A stretch of DNA of 64,000 nucleotides from Microbulbifer pacificus (GTDB taxonomy: Bacteria > Pseudomonadota > Gammaproteobacteria > Pseudomonadales > Cellvibrionaceae), in assembly GCF_002959965.1 (NCBI RefSeq), contig NZ_PREV01000026.1:1278501-1342500 (forward strand). The letters are read 5' to 3'. The position numbers were made by a program, and so were the translations under genes. The number at the start of each line of letters is the position of its first letter. Positions within the stretch are counted from its first letter, which is position 1. Under the pieces are notes generated by a model. The model saw only the letters and a list, made by a program, of their open reading frames with translations. It was not told the DNA's origin and ran no database searches. Below are positions 18,759-27,518 of this stretch, one piece after another.

Positions 18759-19142
18759 GTGAGTAGAAAACTGATTTCCAGCGGATCGGAGTTTGAGAGC
18801 AAGATCGGCTATTCCCGTGCGGTTGTGGACGGAGACTATGTGTTTGTCTCCGGTACCACCGGTTTCAACTACGCCACCAACAGTATCAGCGACAACGTGG
18901 TGGAGCAGGCGGACCAGTGCTTCACCAATATCGAACAGGCCCTTAAAGAGGCCGGTGCGGCGGTTGCCGACATCGTGCGCGTGACCTACATTCTGCCGAA
19001 TCGCGACGACTTCGAACCCTGCTGGCCGGTATTCCAGAAGTGGCTGGGAGAAGTTCGCCCGGCGGCGACCGTGTTCGAGGCTCGCCTGCTGAACGACGCC
19101 ATGAAGATAGAAATCCAGGTGACCGCCCGGTTACCGAAATAG
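18759..19142 (+). CDS. RidA family protein
   Basis: 127-residue RidA/YjgF-type protein, normally a trimer that hydrolyses reactive enamine or imine intermediates from PLP enzymes. Recognisable segments are RKLISSGSEFESKIGYSRAVVDGDYVFVSGT (split for length: start, then VVDGDYVFVSGT), VEQADQCFTNIEQALKEAGA, and VRPAATVFEARLL. The canonical substrate Arg of RidA lies in 'NRDDF..W' / 'RPA' surroundings; whether the active-site set is complete needs alignment, as many paralogues differ here. The start is GTG at 18759 preceded by AAGGAGAAGG; the frame extends upstream but without similarity. Confidence 0.88.
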   Translation: MSRKLISSGSEFESKIGYSRAVVDGDYVFVSGTTGFNYATNSISDNVVEQADQCFTNIEQALKEAGAAVADIVRVTYILPNRDDFEPCWPVFQKWLGEVRPAATVFEARLLNDAMKIEIQVTARLPK

Positions 19143-19235
19143 GCAGGATTTTTATACACAACTGTGTAAATCCGCTTGACGAAAAACCCGGGCCACCGTA
19201 CAAACGCGCATCTCAACTTGTGTGTGTTTTAACCA

Positions 19236-20066
19236 TTGGCCTGGGTCTCCTTTGACGTATTCAGAACCCTCGGTTTCGCAGATACCCTGCAACTGAAATC
19301 CGAAGAAGTCTTCAAATACAAAACCGAAATTGCCGAAGCGGAATGGGTACTGTTCCCCGAGTACTGGCAATTGAACGCACTTACCTATGGCCTCAAGGCC
19401 CGGGTCTTTCCCAGCGAAGCCAGCTACCGGCTGGGGCACAACAAGATCGAAATGACCCGCGCCTTCGAACTGGTTGCTCCCGGTAATACCCCGAGCACGC
19501 GTATCCTCGCCAACACCCCGGAAAATGCCGAACACCTGTGGGAGGTCATGGATCACCCGTTTGTTGCCAAGCTGCCGAAGGCCGCCCGCGGTTGCGGAGT
19601 CTGGCTGATCGAAAACCGGGAAGACTGGCGCAGCTACCTGGAAAAAACCGATGTGCTGTATGTGCAGGAGTTACTGCCCATCGACCGCGATATTCGCATC
19701 GTGATTGTCGGCGACCAGGTGGTGACCGCCTACTGGCGTTTGCAGGCGGAGCAGGGGTTTTACAACAACGTCTCCAAGGGCGGCACCGTGGACCGCGCAC
19801 CGATACCACAGACGGCCATCGACCTGGCATTGCACCTGGCGCGCACCCTCGATATCAATCACGCGGGCTGGGACATCGCCATGGTGGGCGAGCACCCCTA
19901 CGTGTTCGAGTTCAACCGCATTTTTGGAAATCAGGGGATTGAAGGCGGTACCGTAAAATTGCGGGATGCGATCCTGCAATACCTGAAACAGACCTCCGAG
20001 CCCACCGGCCCGAATTTCCCGAGCCGCCCGAGCACACCGCGGCGGCGCCTGCGGCAGGCGGCCTGA
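19236..20066 (+). CDS. ATP-grasp domain protein (RimK-like)
   Basis: 276-residue ATP-grasp protein related to RimK/glutathione-synthetase ligases, which join a carboxylate to an amine using ATP. Visible elements: HPFVAKLPKAARGCGVWLI (ATP-binding strand with Lys and Gly-rich loop), LYVQELLPIDRDIRIVIVGDQVVTAYWR across the central sheet, and WDIAMVGEHPYVFEFNRIFGNQGI, where the Glu/Asn pair would bind magnesium. The start is TTG at 19236: an in-frame stop lies two codons upstream and the next ATG is deep in the domain. No ribosome-binding site is visible. It follows ridA by 93 bases. The ligated substrates are unknown. Confidence 0.82.
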   Translation: MAWVSFDVFRTLGFADTLQLKSEEVFKYKTEIAEAEWVLFPEYWQLNALTYGLKARVFPSEASYRLGHNKIEMTRAFELVAPGNTPSTRILANTPENAEHLWEVMDHPFVAKLPKAARGCGVWLIENREDWRSYLEKTDVLYVQELLPIDRDIRIVIVGDQVVTAYWRLQAEQGFYNNVSKGGTVDRAPIPQTAIDLALHLARTLDINHAGWDIAMVGEHPYVFEFNRIFGNQGIEGGTVKLRDAILQYLKQTSEPTGPNFPSRPSTPRRRLRQAA

Positions 20067-20248
20067 TCCCGGCCTGCCTTTCGCTACCGGCACCGCGCGC
20101 CGGTGCCGTACGTCAGTCTGGCTCCACTGGAACCCCCGAGCTGGTTCTATAGTTTGCTCCCGCGCTCCTGCATGTTATTCCCACGCAGGTTTACCCAGCA
20201 GCACCGGAGAACTTGCACCCTGTTAACAACAATAACCAAGGTGCATCT

Positions 20249-22762
20249 ATGGAAACCCTATATCGCCAGCGACGTGGTGCAATCACCGCACTTCTTTTCC
20301 TCGCCGGTGCCGCCACGGCAGCGGCGGCCAACGCAGAGACAGTTTATTCCGACAGCTTTGCCAGTGGCGGCATCAGTGACTGGTCGACAACCGGCACCGC
20401 GGACGCCTACAACAGCACCCTGCGCCTGCGCGGCACCACCACGGCTACTCGCGCGATATCCACGGCAGGTTTCGCGGCGGTTTCCATCGACCTCACTATG
20501 TCCGCCAGCTCGTTGGAGAATGGTGAATACTGCTATGGGGAGATATCCCTGGACGGAGGAAGCAGCTGGATCACCGCACTCACCATTGCCAACGGTGACG
20601 ACAACGGCACCCTGTTCAGCACAAGCAACGCACCAAACGGCGTGGACAACAATACGAATGTGCAGCTCCGTTTTCGCGGCACTGGCGCTACAACCGGCGA
20701 CTATTGTTATGCTCACCAGGCACTGGTCACCGGCACCGGTGGCGCACCTACGGATCCCGATATCAGCGCGCCCACATCAGTCAACTTTTCCAGTGTTTCT
20801 CCCGGCGGCAGCGCCACACAGAGTATTAGCGTTTCCAATCTGGGCACCGCCACGCTCGTGATCAGCAACACCTCCAACCCCGCAGCGCCCTTTGCGATTT
20901 CCGGCAACACCTGCAGCACTGTTGCGGCAGGAGGCAACTGCAGCATAAGCGTGGACTTTACCCCAGTAGCGGAGGGAAACTACAACAGCAACCTCGTTAT
21001 TTCATCCAACGATCCCGACGAGCCCACGGTATCCATCGGCCTCACAGGCACATCCAGCGCGGGCGGCGGCAGTGTGGAAAATTTTGATCCACTCAGTGGA
21101 TCGGGCTCTGTGAGCCGTTCAGCACTATCGATGAACACATTGATCAATGGCAGTGATCCGGGCAGCCTGGTTGCGTATAGCCATTACGCGCTGCCCGCGC
21201 AGGCGGCGATGCCCACCAATCAGTTTGAAGGCTCACTGGAGCTGTTTGGCGAAGCCAGCGGCGGTGCGTTTGACAAACACAAGGATACCTTCCGCTATGT
21301 GGGCTCCCAGGACACCACCCGCAAACATCTCCCCGAGTTCAACTTCGAGTTTGTCCAGACCGGCAGCCATATTTTTCCGGTACAACGCGGCTCTATTCCC
21401 AGCACACATCCCGAGTGGGAGTATGTGCTGACCCCCGGAAGAGTCTGGAATGAAAACGGAGACGCCGGATACAGCCGGGTCGCCCTGCCGTTTGCACTGC
21501 AACAGAAAAATGCCAACTGCATGCACAACGGGGTGATGTCCTTCCTGTTCAAGGACGATGGCTCCGTCTCCGATGTGGCATATCAGATAGCCGGAGAAAC
21601 CTGCCTCTATTTCCAGTTCGACATGTGGGGCCAGCTGTCTGCCAGCTACACTCCGCACAGTGTGACAAACCGTGCGCAGCTGGTGAGTGACTATCAGGCG
21701 GAGGTCAACGGCCGCATGCCGAGCAAACCCCTGAGTGCGCTCAATCAGGATTACCCGGGCACGGATTACACCCACTTCGCCGCGCCCAACGGCAAGAATC
21801 CAGCGGCGATTTCACTGGTGGGCTTCGTTATCGACGGTACCCACTATGTGGGAGGCTGCAGCTCCCGTCAGGGGAGTTATCCCTATTGTGAGTCGCTGGT
21901 TGTACCCTCCTATTCCAGTGCCAAATCGGTATTTGCCGGTAGCGTACTGATGCGGCTGGAGCAGAAATATCCGGGCACCTTCAACCAGTCCATTGGGAAC
22001 TACATCAGTGAATGCAACAGCAATGGTAACTGGAACGACGTTACCTTCGGCAATGCACTGGATATGGGCACAGGTAACTACAAGCTCGCCGGTTACATGA
22101 GCGATGAAGGTGCCAGTCACACCAATGATCTGTTCCTGCCGGAAGACCACGCGAGCAAGATCAGTTACAGCTGCACCGAATACCCGCGCAAGGCCACGCC
22201 GGGTAGTAAATGGGTATACCATACCTCCGATACCTACCTTCTCGGCACCGCGATGAACGCCTATGTGAAAGGTATCGAAGGCAGCAGCAGTGACATTTTC
22301 ACCGACATTCTGCTCGACGAAGTGCTGACGCCTCTCGGTGTCAGTGCAACCGCCGAATTCACCCGCCGGACGTACGATGGCGTACAGCAGCCGTTTACCG
22401 GCTGGGGGCTGATGTGGCTGCGGGATGACGTCGCCAAGATCGGCAGTTTCTTCGCCGGCACCAGTCAGTCCACGCTCAACCAGGCGCAGTTGAATGCCGC
22501 ACTGCAGAAGGATGCGTCGGACCGCGGACTGGAACCACTGGCCAACTACAAATACAACAACGGCTTCTGGGCACACGAGGTCAGTGGCAACATGCCCGGC
22601 TGCAGCAATCCCCTGTGGCTACCGTTTATGTCCGGGTACGGAGGGATTTCGGTACTGATTCTTCCAAACAATACCGTGTACTACTACTTCGGAGACGATG
22701 ACGAATATCTCTGGATGGAAGCTGCCCAGGAGTCCCACGGTATTCGCAGCCTGTGCCTGTAG
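20249..22762 (+). CDS. Secreted serine hydrolase with Hydin-like (choice-of-anchor D) domain
   Basis: 837-residue exported protein. After a signal peptide (ITALLFLAGAATAAAANA) comes a beta-rich domain with paired Cys (about 25-165), then an ASPM/SPD-2/Hydin-type immunoglobulin-like domain (about 175-280: SVSNLGTATLVISN, CSISVDFTPVAEGNYNSNLVIS, EPTVSIGLTGTS), a Ser/Gly linker, and a C-terminal domain of beta-lactamase/penicillin-binding style. In that domain S556-S-A-K559 fits the SxxK nucleophile motif and Y657-H-T-S resembles the YxN-type second motif. It may be an esterase, amidase or D-peptidase acting outside the cell. AAGG lies before the ATG. The exact catalytic class is uncertain. Confidence 0.78.
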   Translation: METLYRQRRGAITALLFLAGAATAAAANAETVYSDSFASGGISDWSTTGTADAYNSTLRLRGTTTATRAISTAGFAAVSIDLTMSASSLENGEYCYGEISLDGGSSWITALTIANGDDNGTLFSTSNAPNGVDNNTNVQLRFRGTGATTGDYCYAHQALVTGTGGAPTDPDISAPTSVNFSSVSPGGSATQSISVSNLGTATLVISNTSNPAAPFAISGNTCSTVAAGGNCSISVDFTPVAEGNYNSNLVISSNDPDEPTVSIGLTGTSSAGGGSVENFDPLSGSGSVSRSALSMNTLINGSDPGSLVAYSHYALPAQAAMPTNQFEGSLELFGEASGGAFDKHKDTFRYVGSQDTTRKHLPEFNFEFVQTGSHIFPVQRGSIPSTHPEWEYVLTPGRVWNENGDAGYSRVALPFALQQKNANCMHNGVMSFLFKDDGSVSDVAYQIAGETCLYFQFDMWGQLSASYTPHSVTNRAQLVSDYQAEVNGRMPSKPLSALNQDYPGTDYTHFAAPNGKNPAAISLVGFVIDGTHYVGGCSSRQGSYPYCESLVVPSYSSAKSVFAGSVLMRLEQKYPGTFNQSIGNYISECNSNGNWNDVTFGNALDMGTGNYKLAGYMSDEGASHTNDLFLPEDHASKISYSCTEYPRKATPGSKWVYHTSDTYLLGTAMNAYVKGIEGSSSDIFTDILLDEVLTPLGVSATAEFTRRTYDGVQQPFTGWGLMWLRDDVAKIGSFFAGTSQSTLNQAQLNAALQKDASDRGLEPLANYKYNNGFWAHEVSGNMPGCSNPLWLPFMSGYGGISVLILPNNTVYYYFGDDDEYLWMEAAQESHGIRSLCL

Positions 22763-22786
22763 GCGGATATCGAACGCATGTGTAGA

Positions 22787-22812
22787 AAAGGGGCGGTCAT
22801 CGCCCCTTTTTC
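22787..22812. terminator. Bidirectional terminator between serine hydrolase and TerC genes
   Basis: GGGGCG / CGCCCC stem (about 22790-22806) with loop GTCAT, A4 on the left and T5 on the right, between converging genes. Confidence 0.85.
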
Positions 22813-22836
22813 CTTTATGACGGGTACAGGAGGTTA

Positions 22837-23583
22837 TTACTCCTCTCTCAACGGCTTGCGCAGCGCCACTGCATCGGTCTGCTTCTTGCGCAGGCGGATA
22901 TTGAGCATTTCCACCGCCACCGAAAAAGCCATGGCAAAGTAGATATAACCCTTCGGCACATGCACATCAAAGCCTTCGATAATGAGAGTGACCCCAACCA
23001 AAATCAGAAACGACAGCGCCAGCATTTTGATGGTGGGATGACGGTCGACAAAATCCCCGATGGGTTTGGCCGCAAACAACATCACCCCCACTGCCAGAAT
23101 GATGGCGATGGCCATAATGGAAACATGCTCCACCAGGCCCACGGCGGTGATCACCGAATCCAGCGAAAACACAATATCCAGCACCGCAATCTGTAACAGC
23201 ACCATACCGTATGTAGCGGTGGCAACGCTGCTGTGCCCGCCCTCGGCGCCTTCCAGGCTGCTGTGGATCTCGTGGGTGGCCTTGGCCAGCAGGAACAGAC
23301 CACCGCCGATCAGGATCACATCACGTCCGGAAATTTCCTCACCGAACAGAGTGAACCAGGGCTGGGTCAGTCCCATGATCCAGGCAATGGAGAACAACAG
23401 GGCCAGGCGAGTGAGCATTGCCAGTGCCAGACCGATAAAGCGCGCGGACTCACGCTGCTTTTCCGGCAGACGGCCGACGAGGATGGAAATAAAGATGATG
23501 TTGTCGATGCCTAGGACGATTTCCAGTGCGGCCAGAGTAGCCAGTGCAATCCAGGCCTCCGGGCTTGCAATCCATTCGAACAT
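22837..23583 (-). CDS. TerC family integral membrane protein
   Basis: 248-residue protein with about seven hydrophobic helices. It has the TerC/YgdQ landmarks: ALEIVLGIDNIIFISILVGRLP with acidic residues inside helix 1, and the mirrored LQIAVLDIVFSLDSVITAVGL in the second half. Relatives take part in metal (manganese) export or tellurium resistance; the conserved in-membrane Asp/Glu would bind a cation. The start is the ATG at 23583, with AGGAAC upstream; two codons earlier a TTG is possible but less likely. No metal-regulatory neighbour is seen. Confidence 0.9.
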   Translation of the reverse strand: MFEWIASPEAWIALATLAALEIVLGIDNIIFISILVGRLPEKQRESARFIGLALAMLTRLALLFSIAWIMGLTQPWFTLFGEEISGRDVILIGGGLFLLAKATHEIHSSLEGAEGGHSSVATATYGMVLLQIAVLDIVFSLDSVITAVGLVEHVSIMAIAIILAVGVMLFAAKPIGDFVDRHPTIKMLALSFLILVGVTLIIEGFDVHVPKGYIYFAMAFSVAVEMLNIRLRKKQTDAVALRKPLREE

Positions 23584-23665
23584 GCACAAGTTCCTGCGAC
23601 GTTATTGTGAGGGAGCCGGGCGCGAAAACCGAACCCGGCTGGGACAATCAGAGACGGAAGGGAGT

Positions 23666-24055
23666 TTATGCGGTTTCCTGCAGCCACGCCAAGGCCGGCG
23701 CCCTGTCTTCGAAAAAGCGGGCTTCGCCACCGATAAACCAGCCGCCGATTTTGGTTGCGGTTTCCTGCCAGGATTTGTTACCCACCATGGCCACCCGATT
23801 GAACTGGCGCCCGTGTTTCAGCCCCAATTTGAGATCGTCCCAGGCCGCGCGAATCTCCCAGCCATCGAGCTCGCGCATATCCATCAGCACATCGATTTTT
23901 GGGTGTTGCATACCGGCAATCGCGGACTCCAGCATCGGCACCAGGGTTTCGTAGTCCTGGTGTTCGAGTTTGCCGCGGACGTGCATGGCGAGCATAACCC
24001 GCTCATTACCGGTGCGCTGAATACTGATGGAAAACCCGTGATGAAATTCACTCAT
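23666..24055 (-). CDS. STAS/SEC14 (SpoIIAA-like) domain protein
   Basis: 129-residue single-domain cytosolic protein of the SpoIIAA-like family. Typical pieces are VRGKLEHQDYETLVPMLESAI, KIDVLMDMRELDGWEIRAAWDDLKLGLKHGRQFNRVAMVG (separate strands and helices), and EARFFEDRAPALAWLQ at the C-terminus. The domain is thought to bind lipid or act in signalling, and its biological role in proteobacteria is not established. It lies 82 bases upstream of terC on the same strand, possibly in one transcript. Confidence 0.85.
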   Translation of the reverse strand: MSEFHHGFSISIQRTGNERVMLAMHVRGKLEHQDYETLVPMLESAIAGMQHPKIDVLMDMRELDGWEIRAAWDDLKLGLKHGRQFNRVAMVGNKSWQETATKIGGWFIGGEARFFEDRAPALAWLQETA

Positions 24056-24163
24056 AGCGGAGCCTTCAAGCAGAAATTGCTGTCATCCGGTTGGTATAGG
24101 GTGGTCTCCACCAGAAGGCAAGTTTTCGGGCCCCGCCCGGTGAGAGGGCCCAGCAGGAAAGAC

Positions 24164-24475
24164 TCAGTGGGAGAGAATGTCGACGATTTCGTGGGTGGCG
24201 TTTACCAGCCGAACCAGTTCGCCTTCAATCCGCACGGTAATCAGGCCGTGACGGTCTACCGGTTGCACGATGACTGCATGGCTATAGATCGAGTCTTCCA
24301 ATACGTGACCGCGCACCAGTTTTTTCTTCCAGCCGGGAGGCAACTCACCGCCGCGCTCTGCTTTCTTCTGTAGGCCCGGGGGAAGTTCGCCGTTTTTGTC
24401 CGGCTTGGCAATCGCTGCGGTTGCTCCCATTGCCAGAGACGCGATCAGAACTACCGAAAGAAGTGGATGTTGCAT
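24164..24475 (-). CDS. CigR/RcnB-like small exported protein
   Basis: 103 residues with a Sec signal peptide (LLSVVLIASLAMGATAAIA, cleavage near 22). The mature part has two short repeats, GELPPGLQKKAERG and GELPPGWKKKLVRG, the hallmark of CigR-type and related periplasmic proteins, then a small beta domain ending VRLVNATHEIVDILSH. Its function is unknown outside a few pathogens where CigR represses virulence secretion. It starts 11 bases after the SIMPL gene and is likely co-transcribed with it. Confidence 0.72.
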   Translation of the reverse strand: MQHPLLSVVLIASLAMGATAAIAKPDKNGELPPGLQKKAERGGELPPGWKKKLVRGHVLEDSIYSHAVIVQPVDRHGLITVRIEGELVRLVNATHEIVDILSH

Positions 24476-24486
24476 AGCACTAACCT

Positions 24487-25215
24487 TTAGTCTGCCAAGT
24501 AATATTCTATGGTGGATACTACCCGCACCTTCTTGATGTGCGGATTGTTTTTGTCGCGATCGTCGATGGTGAACTGGCCCTGTGAGGCGCGGCGGATCTT
24601 GCCGAGGCGACTGCCGGAGTCTTCGGCAAATTTTTCCGCGACGAAACGCGCCTGCTTGGTGGCCTCTTCCACCATCAGCGGTTTCACCTCATTCAGACGG
24701 GTGAAAATATATTCTGGCTGCGCCTGATAGTTGCCCTGCGAAAAAACAATGCCATCGCGCCCCAAATCCGCAAGTCCATTCATGGCGGTGCGGACCGTCT
24801 TCACCTGATCCGAGTACACGGTCACCGTCTGCAGCGCGGTGTAGCGGTATGGAAAATTCTGATTACCACCATACTGCTGCGCGGACAGGTCTGTGATCGC
24901 CGGCATCGAGACGGAAATGGCTGTGGCAGCGATTCCCTGCTTTTGCAGGAACTGCTGGATTTTATTGCTGCTTTCGGAAATGGTCTGATAAAGCGCGGCG
25001 AGATTGTTATCGGCCACTGTGAACTGGATCGGCCAGATCACGATGTCCGCAGGGAATTCACGCTCCGCCAGCCCCTTGACCGTCACCGTGCGCTCATAGC
25101 CCTTGAACCGCTCCACGGCCTTCACGGTAAAGCCGCCCAACACCGCCAGGCCGAGCAGCACACCAATACCCAGCAGGGCAGCGGCGGCAATATTGTTCCG
25201 GTTCAATTGAGTCAC
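24487..25215 (-). CDS. SIMPL (DUF541) domain protein
   Basis: 242 residues: an N-terminal membrane anchor (about 9-31, AAAALLGIGVLLGLAVLGGF) followed by a periplasmic SIMPL domain (VTVKGLAEREFPADIVIWPI, then ISVSMPAITDLS, YTALQTVTVYSD, and C-terminal VRVVSTIEYYL). SIMPL proteins are linked with oxidative-stress tolerance, but the biochemistry is unclear. The start is GTG at 25215 with GGGAGC upstream. First gene of a two-gene unit with the CigR-like protein. Confidence 0.88.
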   Translation of the reverse strand: MTQLNRNNIAAAALLGIGVLLGLAVLGGFTVKAVERFKGYERTVTVKGLAEREFPADIVIWPIQFTVADNNLAALYQTISESSNKIQQFLQKQGIAATAISVSMPAITDLSAQQYGGNQNFPYRYTALQTVTVYSDQVKTVRTAMNGLADLGRDGIVFSQGNYQAQPEYIFTRLNEVKPLMVEEATKQARFVAEKFAEDSGSRLGKIRRASQGQFTIDDRDKNNPHIKKVRVVSTIEYYLAD

Positions 25216-25323
25216 GGCAGCTCCCGATCCCTATACAAAGTTCTTGTAGCATGTTCGCCCGCGACAGCTGAATCAAGTCTGAACCACGCAAAATTTACCC
25301 TGGCCGCTGCACTCGGAGCTGAC

Positions 25324-25352
25324 ATAAAAAAGGGCCGCGATGGCGGCCCAAA
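25324..25352 (-). terminator. Terminator of aldehyde dehydrogenase gene
   Basis: On the minus strand GGGCCGC-CATC-GCGGCCC (plus coordinates 25332-25349) is followed by a run of T (A-run at 25326-25331). Confidence 0.87.
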
Positions 25353-25379
25353 GGAGTCAAATTCAGATAGATCCGCAGA

Positions 25380-26897
25380 TCAGCCGATATCAATCCAGGT
25401 GGATTTCAGTTCACAGTATTTGTCCAGCGCATGCAGGGATTTGTCGCGGCCGTTACCAGACTGCTTGAAACCACCGAAAGGTACGGTGATGTCGCCACCA
25501 AAATAGTTGTTTACCCATACCGAGCCCGCGCGGATATCCCGCGCCATGCGGTGAGCGCGGCCAATATCCCGGGTCCAGACGCCAGAGGCGAGGCCGTAGA
25601 TGGAGTCGTTGGCAATTTTCAGCGCCTCTTCCTCGGTTTCGAATTCGATTACCGATAGCACCGGACCAAAAATTTCCTCGCGGGCGATTTTCATATCGCC
25701 GTTCACGCCCTTGAAGATGGTGGGCTCGTAATAGTGCCCTCCTTCCACCGCGGACACGGGTTTGCCACCGCACACCAGCTGCGCGCCCTGCTCCAGACCT
25801 TTTGCCACATAGAATTCGACCGTATCGAACTGACTCTGGTCGATGAGCGCACCCATTACGGTGTTGGGGTCCTGCGGATGACCGGGTTTGAAACGCTCGG
25901 AAGCCTTTTTCACCTTCTCGATGAAGGTGTCGGCGATACTTTTTTCCACCAACAGACGGGTACCGGCGGTGCAGGTCTCTCCCTGGTTGTAGAACACGGC
26001 AAGCGCCGCGGCTTCCGCCGCCTTGTCCAGGTCGGCATCGGCGAACACGATGTTCGGGCTCTTGCCACCGAGTTCGAGGAAGGTGCGTTTGAGGTTGGAC
26101 TGGCCGGAATATTCGGTGAGGGTTTTGCCCACCTCGGTAGAGCCGGTAAAGGTGAGCCCATCGATGTCCATGTGCAGACCGAGCGCCTTGCCGAGGCTGC
26201 TGCCGGGCCCCGGCAACACGTTCAGCACACCGTCCGGCAGACCGGCCTCTTTCGCCAGCCCCGCCAGTTTGATGGCGGTAAGCGGGGTGTTGGAGGCGGG
26301 CTTCAGGATCACACTGTTGCCGGTGGCGAGCGCCGGACCCAGTTTCCACGCGGTGGTGGAAAGCGGGAAATTCCACGGCACGATCGCCGCGACCACCCCC
26401 AGTGGCATGCGGGTGATCAGGCCGATTTCGGTGGGGCCGGTGGGCGCGATCTCGTCGTAAATCTTGTCGATGGCTTCTGCATTCCAGCGGATGGTGGTCA
26501 CCGCGCTCGGCACATCCACATTCATGGTGTCGCTGATGGGTTTGCCGGCGTCGAGGCTTTCCAGCAGCGCGATCTCCACCTTGTTCTCTTCGATCAGTTC
26601 GGCAAACCGCACCAGGATTTTCTTGCGTGCCATCGGTGGCATATGGGACCAGACCCCGGACTCGAAGGTGTCGCGCGCCACTTTGACCGCGCGCTCGGCG
26701 TCTTCCGGGCCACAGTTGGCGATCTGCGCCAGTTCACGGCCGTCCGCCGGGCTGGTGCAGGGGCGGGTCTGGCCACTCAGGGCATCCACATATTCGCCGT
26801 TGATAAAGGCGCGACCTTCGATGGTCAGGGTGTCCGCCAGGGCGAGCCACTGCTCGAGTGTCTGTGGGGTCGGCTTCTGGGTCCGGTTGTCGGTCAT
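25380..26897 (-). CDS. NAD(P)-dependent aldehyde dehydrogenase (PuuC-like)
   Basis: 505-residue aldehyde dehydrogenase. Catalytic C309 lies in NQGETCTAGTR, general base E275 in LELGGKSP, and the NAD-site residues in VVAAIVPWNFPL and FTGSTEVGK. The overall pattern (PLGVVAAIVPWNFP, FGGFKQSGNGRDKSLHALDKY) is closest to PuuC-type enzymes, which oxidise gamma-glutamyl-aminobutyraldehyde or other amino-aldehydes, a role that would suit the amine-oxidising genes in this window. Substrate range in this family is broad. Two starts are possible: ATG at 26897 behind GAGG, chosen here, or GTG at 26903 behind AGGAA. Two palindromes lie just upstream. Confidence 0.87.
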   Translation of the reverse strand: MTDNRTQKPTPQTLEQWLALADTLTIEGRAFINGEYVDALSGQTRPCTSPADGRELAQIANCGPEDAERAVKVARDTFESGVWSHMPPMARKKILVRFAELIEENKVEIALLESLDAGKPISDTMNVDVPSAVTTIRWNAEAIDKIYDEIAPTGPTEIGLITRMPLGVVAAIVPWNFPLSTTAWKLGPALATGNSVILKPASNTPLTAIKLAGLAKEAGLPDGVLNVLPGPGSSLGKALGLHMDIDGLTFTGSTEVGKTLTEYSGQSNLKRTFLELGGKSPNIVFADADLDKAAEAAALAVFYNQGETCTAGTRLLVEKSIADTFIEKVKKASERFKPGHPQDPNTVMGALIDQSQFDTVEFYVAKGLEQGAQLVCGGKPVSAVEGGHYYEPTIFKGVNGDMKIAREEIFGPVLSVIEFETEEEALKIANDSIYGLASGVWTRDIGRAHRMARDIRAGSVWVNNYFGGDITVPFGGFKQSGNGRDKSLHALDKYCELKSTWIDIG

Positions 26898-26925
26898 GCG
26901 CACCTCGATTCCTGGGTTGCAAGTT

Positions 26926-26967
26926 AAACTGAAGGATTGTTCAGTTTATACCTAAAATGTGATCACA
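26926..26967 (-). promoter_or_regulatory. Two palindromes upstream of the aldehyde dehydrogenase gene
   Basis: AAACTGAA-N6-TTCAGTTT (26926-26933 and 26940-26947) is a perfect 8-bp interrupted inverted repeat like TetR-family operators. Eleven bases further from the gene, TGTGATCACA (26958-26967) is a perfect 10-bp palindrome with a CRP-like core but no spacer. Both lie between the downstream end of the asparaginase gene and the dehydrogenase start, where its promoter should be. Confidence 0.5.
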
Positions 26968-26993
26968 AATCAAAGCCCTGAGTTTAGCCTTGC

Positions 26994-27518
26994 TCAGATC
27001 GCTTCGAAAGTGCCGGCCTGCAGGTTTTTGCGCGCGCCGGGGATGGGGAAGACCCGGTTGTGGAAAGCGATGTAGAAACCGGGCTGCATCAGCCGCGCCG
27101 CCAGCAGCGCTTCGGTGAAGTTCTGGCGGGCGTCGGAGTCGATGAAGCCCATGGGTTTCATGGCACCGGTGAAAACCACCGGCACCTTTGGAGTTCCCAT
27201 TCTGGCGTGGCAGTAATCCGCGGTGACGGACATGGTGTCGGTGCCGTGAAGGATGACGATGGAGTCGCCCTTTTCCGCGGTGCGGGCGATCGCGGCACAG
27301 ATCAGCTCGCGGTCGCCGTCGTCCATCTCCAGGGAATCTTTGTTCAGCACACTTTCCAGCTCGAGCTGAGTGTAGGGCAGGCGCAGGCTGCTGATCAGGC
27401 CCTCGCGGATAATCGACGCGCGGTTTTTGAGGGTGCCATCGGATTCGCAGTAGCTTTTTTCGATGGTGCCTCCGGTGGTGAGGATGCGGATGGTGGTCTT
27501 TTGGTTGAGATCTGTCAT
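26994..27518 (-). CDS. Single-domain asparaginase-like protein
   Basis: 174 residues, matching only the N-terminal catalytic domain of type I/II asparaginases, which are about 330 residues. Catalytic residues are present: T18 in TTGGTIEK, HGTD at 91-94 with T93/D94, and K121 in TGAMKP. It has no signal peptide, so it is cytosolic. In full-length enzymes part of the active site comes from the neighbouring subunit's C-terminal domain, absent here, so a different substrate or oligomer is likely. The short form recurs in proteobacteria as an intact gene, so this is not treated as a truncation. It ends 96 bases before the dehydrogenase start region. Confidence 0.82.
   Translation of the reverse strand: MTDLNQKTTIRILTTGGTIEKSYCESDGTLKNRASIIREGLISSLRLPYTQLELESVLNKDSLEMDDGDRELICAAIARTAEKGDSIVILHGTDTMSVTADYCHARMGTPKVPVVFTGAMKPMGFIDSDARQNFTEALLAARLMQPGFYIAFHNRVFPIPGARKNLQAGTFEAI

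Noticed and set aside
20103..20861. Plus-strand frame overlapping the start of the serine hydrolase
   Set aside because: Out of frame with the supported gene, Pro/Ala/Arg-rich, and without initiation signal.
23060..24373. 437-codon plus-strand frame across terC and the STAS-like gene
   Set aside because: It spans two opposite-strand genes and the gap between them; no domain in the translation.
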